Assembly: GCA_030433295.1 (NCBI GenBank)
Contig: JAUIMJ010000002.1
Location: forward strand, 1-52,611
Length of the DNA stretch: 52,611 nucleotides
Direction: 5' to 3'
Source: a bacterium
Lineage (GTDB): Bacteria; Bdellovibrionota_C; UBA2361; SZUA-149
Shown: piece after piece, positions 49,242 to 52,611 of the stretch
How positions within the stretch are numbered: the stretch's first letter is position 1
How the letters are laid out: each line of letters begins with the position of its first letter
Position numbers and translations under genes: made by a program
The notes under the pieces: generated by a model
Seen by the model: the letters and a program-made list of their open reading frames with translations, nothing else
What the model was told of the DNA's origin: nothing
Database searches by the model: none

Positions 49242-50141
49242 TTACTCGGAGCGGCGCTTAAGCTCGCTGCTGCCAACCAGCTCCACACCTGTGGATTTGA
49301 CCTGATACTGACTAACCCTCGCTTTGATGTTTCCGGGTGCTGAGTCATGGCACAGACGGACAGTCCCATAGACTCCAGGACCGACGAGACTATGAATATC
49401 AAAATCAAATCGACGATCCGACAAGACGACAGAGGGAACGTTATCAACCGGTGTGCTGTTATTTACTATATCCTGAAGCGTAATCGATATATTGGTTCCA
49501 TCTGAACCGCCAACAACTCCGCTCTGTTGCGTCTGGAGGTTAGAAACCTCAAGGAAATTATAGTCTGCAATACTGGTGTTAAATCCCCCGTATAGAGTCG
49601 TCTCGTCGCAACGAACCTCAACCAGCGGCGCGGAAGTCGCGCCACTTTGAAAGGTGATCACCGAACGGTGCAAGCCCGACTCTTCGGCAGTAAAACACAC
49701 ACGCTGGCTTGGATTACCTACCTTTTCATCGGTCTCCAGAGTTGGTTCCGTAGCTCCTCGATCTTTCGTCCTCAGGGTTTCAGCACTTGGTCCGGTGACC
49801 GTGGAAAGACGAGGCAGAAGACTGGTATCCTGCGCCAGTATTGAACAGCAGTAACAACGATCAGACATCGCCCAGAAAACAATGGCATCATCAGAGGCAG
49901 TCACGTTTGAAAGCACTCCAGAAACCTGGCTCGGCTCCTTATCAACGATGACTCTGAAATCCTCTGCGCTGGCAGAAGTAACAGACGCAAGCAGAATGAC
50001 TACTGACACTAACGACAGGCAAACAGTGTTGAAAGAACAAGGAACATTTCGAAAACTCATCTCAGAAACTCCCATCTCATAAACTCCAGGTAATAAACAT
50101 TGATCCAGATGGCAGGCACAGCGCAAGCCACAAGGATCCAA
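49242..50141 (-). CDS. Hypothetical exported protein
   Basis: Signal peptide MSFRNVPCSFNTVCLSLVSVVILLASVTSASAEDF; no recognised domain. Confidence 0.6.
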   Translation of the reverse strand: MDPCGLRCACHLDQCLLPGVYEMGVSEMSFRNVPCSFNTVCLSLVSVVILLASVTSASAEDFRVIVDKEPSQVSGVLSNVTASDDAIVFWAMSDRCYCCSILAQDTSLLPRLSTVTGPSAETLRTKDRGATEPTLETDEKVGNPSQRVCFTAEESGLHRSVITFQSGATSAPLVEVRCDETTLYGGFNTSIADYNFLEVSNLQTQQSGVVGGSDGTNISITLQDIVNNSTPVDNVPSVVLSDRRFDFDIHSLVGPGVYGTVRLCHDSAPGNIKARVSQYQVKSTGVELVGSSELKRRSE

Positions 50142-50302
50142 AGGCTCTACATAGAAGCGCCCTCAGAACTCCGGCTGCCTGTTTTGCATACGGAGCATGC
50201 TAACACTGGTCTGATGGTGAAACAAACGGAAGGCCCGACACACAATCGGCTGGGGGAAGGGAAAGAGGCCAGAGGTGTATCCCTGGCCTCTCTGCTGGGA
50301 TT

Positions 50303-50740
50303 TTACTCGAGGTAACTCTTTAGCATCCACACGGTTTTCTCATGCACCTGCATGCGAGCTATCATCATATCCTCTGTTTCAGAATCATTTGCCTCTCCGG
50401 CATGATCTCGCGCGGTCTTCAGGTCAGCCAGCAACTTTTCATTGGCCTTCACCAGATGCTTGACCATATCAACAGCAGGGGCGTTCTCGGCGATTTCCTC
50501 GATGCCGGCCATTTTCGCAAGATTCGAAAGACCACCCGGCGCCAATGCTCCCTTTGCCCGAATTCGCTCGGCGATTTCGTCTACCGCTGCAAACAGCTCA
50601 GTGTACTGTTCTTCAAACGCGGTATGCAGAGAGAAGAACGACGTCCCTCTGACATTCCAGTGGCAAATGTGTAATTGACCGATCAAAGCGTAGGTGTCTG
50701 CAACTACCTGTCGCAAAGAATCAACTACCGCATCACTCAT
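50303..50740 (-). CDS. dps: Dps family ferritin-like protein
   Basis: VDSLRQVVADTYALIGQLHICHWNVRGTSFFSLHTAFEEQYTELFAAVDEIAERIRAKGALAPG. Confidence 0.92.
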   Translation of the reverse strand: MSDAVVDSLRQVVADTYALIGQLHICHWNVRGTSFFSLHTAFEEQYTELFAAVDEIAERIRAKGALAPGGLSNLAKMAGIEEIAENAPAVDMVKHLVKANEKLLADLKTARDHAGEANDSETEDMMIARMQVHEKTVWMLKSYLE

Positions 50741-50884
50741 TTTTTTCCTCCTGTTAAATCATTGTAAAAACAGCACATCGCCCCGCTAAAGACAGGACAA
50801 AGTAAACTACCGGAACGTATGTTGTATCATACAAGTTCCAGATTCAATAAATCCCGGATACGAAAGCTCAAGAAACATGGGTGT

Positions 50885-51508
50885 CTAGCCACAGAGCTCC
50901 GTGGAAAACGAATACCTGCTCCACGGGCTTTCGTCGCTCGTCTTCAACCAGACCTTAATTTCGTTCAAATCAAAATCGGCCCCGAAATTCATACTCAATC
51001 GCCAGAAGTCAAAACCAAGGCAAAAATCTTCGGCAAACTCATCCCAGGAATTGTACTCTCCCTGAATTCTTTGCGCGCTTCGCATAATCCAATCCCATGC
51101 AGCCCCCTTTTTGAGATACCCCGTAGTGTAGGACCAACGAGCCACCTGTATAAGGCGAGAGAGATCCCAGCCGATGATGTAATGTTCTTTGAGGCGAGCT
51201 ATATGTGAATCCAAAAAAGCATCGAACTGCACTATGTCAGTAGCTTTCCAGTCCTCCTTCCCGTACGAAGCGCAAATATCCCGGCAGTTCTCACTGTGTC
51301 CACAATCGTAAAGCCATCGAAGCATCTCGTCCGCCTTTCTCGCGTTTGAGACCCCCCAGCTTCCCGACAGTAATTTTCTGCTGCCTCGCCTGCCACTGTT
51401 ACAGCGAAGCTGCTCGAAGCCCTCATTGTTGTGAGCGGTGAGCAAACCTCCCGCTGCAAGGCCCCAGAGCTGAGATTCTGTCAGCACATCCGGTTTTGAG
51501 AACCACAT
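50885..51508 (-). CDS. DUF1266 domain protein
   Basis: WGLAAGGLLTAHNN..., GWDLSRLIQVARWSYTTGYLKKGAAWDWIMRSAQRIQGEYNSWDEFAEDFCLGFDFWR. Confidence 0.8.
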   Translation of the reverse strand: MWFSKPDVLTESQLWGLAAGGLLTAHNNEGFEQLRCNSGRRGSRKLLSGSWGVSNARKADEMLRWLYDCGHSENCRDICASYGKEDWKATDIVQFDAFLDSHIARLKEHYIIGWDLSRLIQVARWSYTTGYLKKGAAWDWIMRSAQRIQGEYNSWDEFAEDFCLGFDFWRLSMNFGADFDLNEIKVWLKTSDESPWSRYSFSTELCG

Positions 51509-51614
51509 AGATTCACCTCTCTACATGAACACTTGGAACACGCCTATTCAATTTCGGAAACTCTCTCGACGAGAAGAATACATCCGGGGAACCCGGGCGT
51601 TACGGTTCTCCGAA

Positions 51615-51775
51615 AGATTTAAAACACAGAGCACGCGGAGCACGCAGAGGAGCTACTGAGGAAAAGCAGTCTTGCGCCAGCACGACTTAACGTAGGGAAC
51701 ACTGACCCAATCTCTGAATTAGTTAAAACACTGGTTCTCCTCTCTGTGTGCTCTGAGTGCTCTGTGTTTTAATCT
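51615..51775. repeat. Inverted-repeat element with 9-bp-periodic ACACAGAGC arms
   Basis: Left arm 51615-51652 AGATTTAAAACACAGAGCACGCGGAGCACGCAGAGGAG; right arm 51737-51775 is its imperfect reverse complement (AGATTAAAACACAGAGCACTCAGAGCACACAGAGAGGAG). Confidence 0.85.
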
Positions 51776-52146
51776 CCCCCAGAACTATCGCCAGTCCGCG
51801 ACTTCGCTTCAGCTTGCATAACGATGCGTCCGAGATTTGCAGGCTCCGGACCTTTAGACTCAAAGGCAAGGCGTTTTACCTGATAGCCATCGCAGGCTAT
51901 CTGCAATTCAAAATCCCTACTCCATGGCGAAACCGTCCAGCCCTCTTCGAATGCTCCGGAAATTTCTCTCGGTCTGCTGTATTGATTATTGCGATCTGAC
52001 AGGGACGCACGACACTGTGCTGCGACATCGCCCTCGTCCAGTATCAGAACTCCCTGAACGCGTAAAAAAGCATCGCAGCCGAGCAAGACAAGAGTCATTG
52101 CACCCAAGGAAAAGGATAATAAATACTGCCTTCTCATCTCTGGCAT
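51769..52146 (-). CDS. Putative lipoprotein
   Basis: MRRQYLLSFSLGAMTLVLLGCDAF lipobox; stop codon lies inside the right repeat arm. Confidence 0.65.
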   Translation of the reverse strand: MPEMRRQYLLSFSLGAMTLVLLGCDAFLRVQGVLILDEGDVAAQCRASLSDRNNQYSRPREISGAFEEGWTVSPWSRDFELQIACDGYQVKRLAFESKGPEPANLGRIVMQAEAKSRTGDSSGGD

Positions 52147-52384
52147 TTCTCCTCGCGCCTGGAATGCTACCTTACCATAGGGAAGCAGCCTTAACGTTTC
52201 TCAAAGGAAAATGAATCGATGAAGTATTGATATCAGCATTTGACTCCGGGAAAAACTGGATATTCTGCCTGAAGAAAGGTATCTTCAGTGGGTGCTTTTG
52301 TCTTACCTTCTCATTCTCGGATAGCGGTAATTTGGCCGAAAGCACACAAAAAGAAGAAGCGCGAATTAGACGCAACTACAGAAA

Positions 52385-52412
52385 GGTACCGGGCTTAGTA
52401 TGACCTGGTACC
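52385..52412 (+). promoter_or_regulatory. 9-bp hairpin upstream of the right-edge ORF
   Basis: GGTACCGGG-CTTAGTATGA-CCTGGTACC (one G:U in RNA). Confidence 0.4.
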
Positions 52413-52427
52413 GAGCAAGAGACAACA

Positions 52428-52611
52428 ATGCCCTGCCCCTTTGCCCCATTAGTTGGGCTACTGCCCACACTACTTGCGATCCCCTATCTGGTGTCGGCGA
52501 GATTGCGTCGTATGCGAAAATTGACTCAGCAAAAGTTCGGCGACCTGGATATCCGCAAGGCAGAAGAAGAGAACGTCACGCTGAATACCTTTGGCTACCT
52601 GCGGGCACCGC
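52428..52611 (+). CDS. Partial hypothetical protein (continues beyond right edge)
   Basis: Open ATG frame MPCPFAPLVGLLPTLLAIPYLVSARLRRMRKLTQQKFGDLDIRKAEEENVTLNTFGYLRAP to window end; not in ORF track. Confidence 0.5.
   Translation, partial: MPCPFAPLVGLLPTLLAIPYLVSARLRRMRKLTQQKFGDLDIRKAEEENVTLNTFGYLRAP

Overview
The window reads as an ordinary-looking chromosomal segment of a Gram-negative bacterium with heptose-type LPS; lineage cannot be fixed from sequence alone. I see no rRNA, tRNA, CRISPR array, transposase or phage module. Well-supported content: a radical SAM/SPASM gene with a truncated kinase-like gene at the left edge (absent from the ORF track); groES-groEL; a Zn-dependent phospholipase C-like protein; several membrane and receiver-domain proteins; an O-antigen ligase and two heptosyltransferase-family genes; a DtxR/MntR-like regulator followed by a lipase-maturation-factor-like gene; a tandem-fused double UvrA (1858 aa) overlapping a nitroreductase; a PspA-like protein with a multi-TM partner; wecB and a glycosyltransferase; a CHASE2-like adenylate/guanylate cyclase; an M48 peptidase; a phosphotransferase; a single-chain RDD+SpoIIM-like protein convergent with a five-gene MoxR/DUF58/DUF4350/DUF4129/membrane cluster; a pseudo-receiver; Dps; and DUF1266. 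Best leads: the RDD-SpoIIM fusion next to the MoxR cluster, a four-copy 20-bp-phased operator-like array before the DtxR-like gene, a 17-mer (TTATTTTAGGCACTTAG) recurring in divergent intergenic regions, a 9-bp-periodic inverted-repeat element near the right end, and a structured 5' leader before the pseudo-receiver. I found no convincing wholly new multi-gene system; the most system-like unit is the MoxR/RDD-SpoIIM locus, whose general architecture is known but whose function is not.
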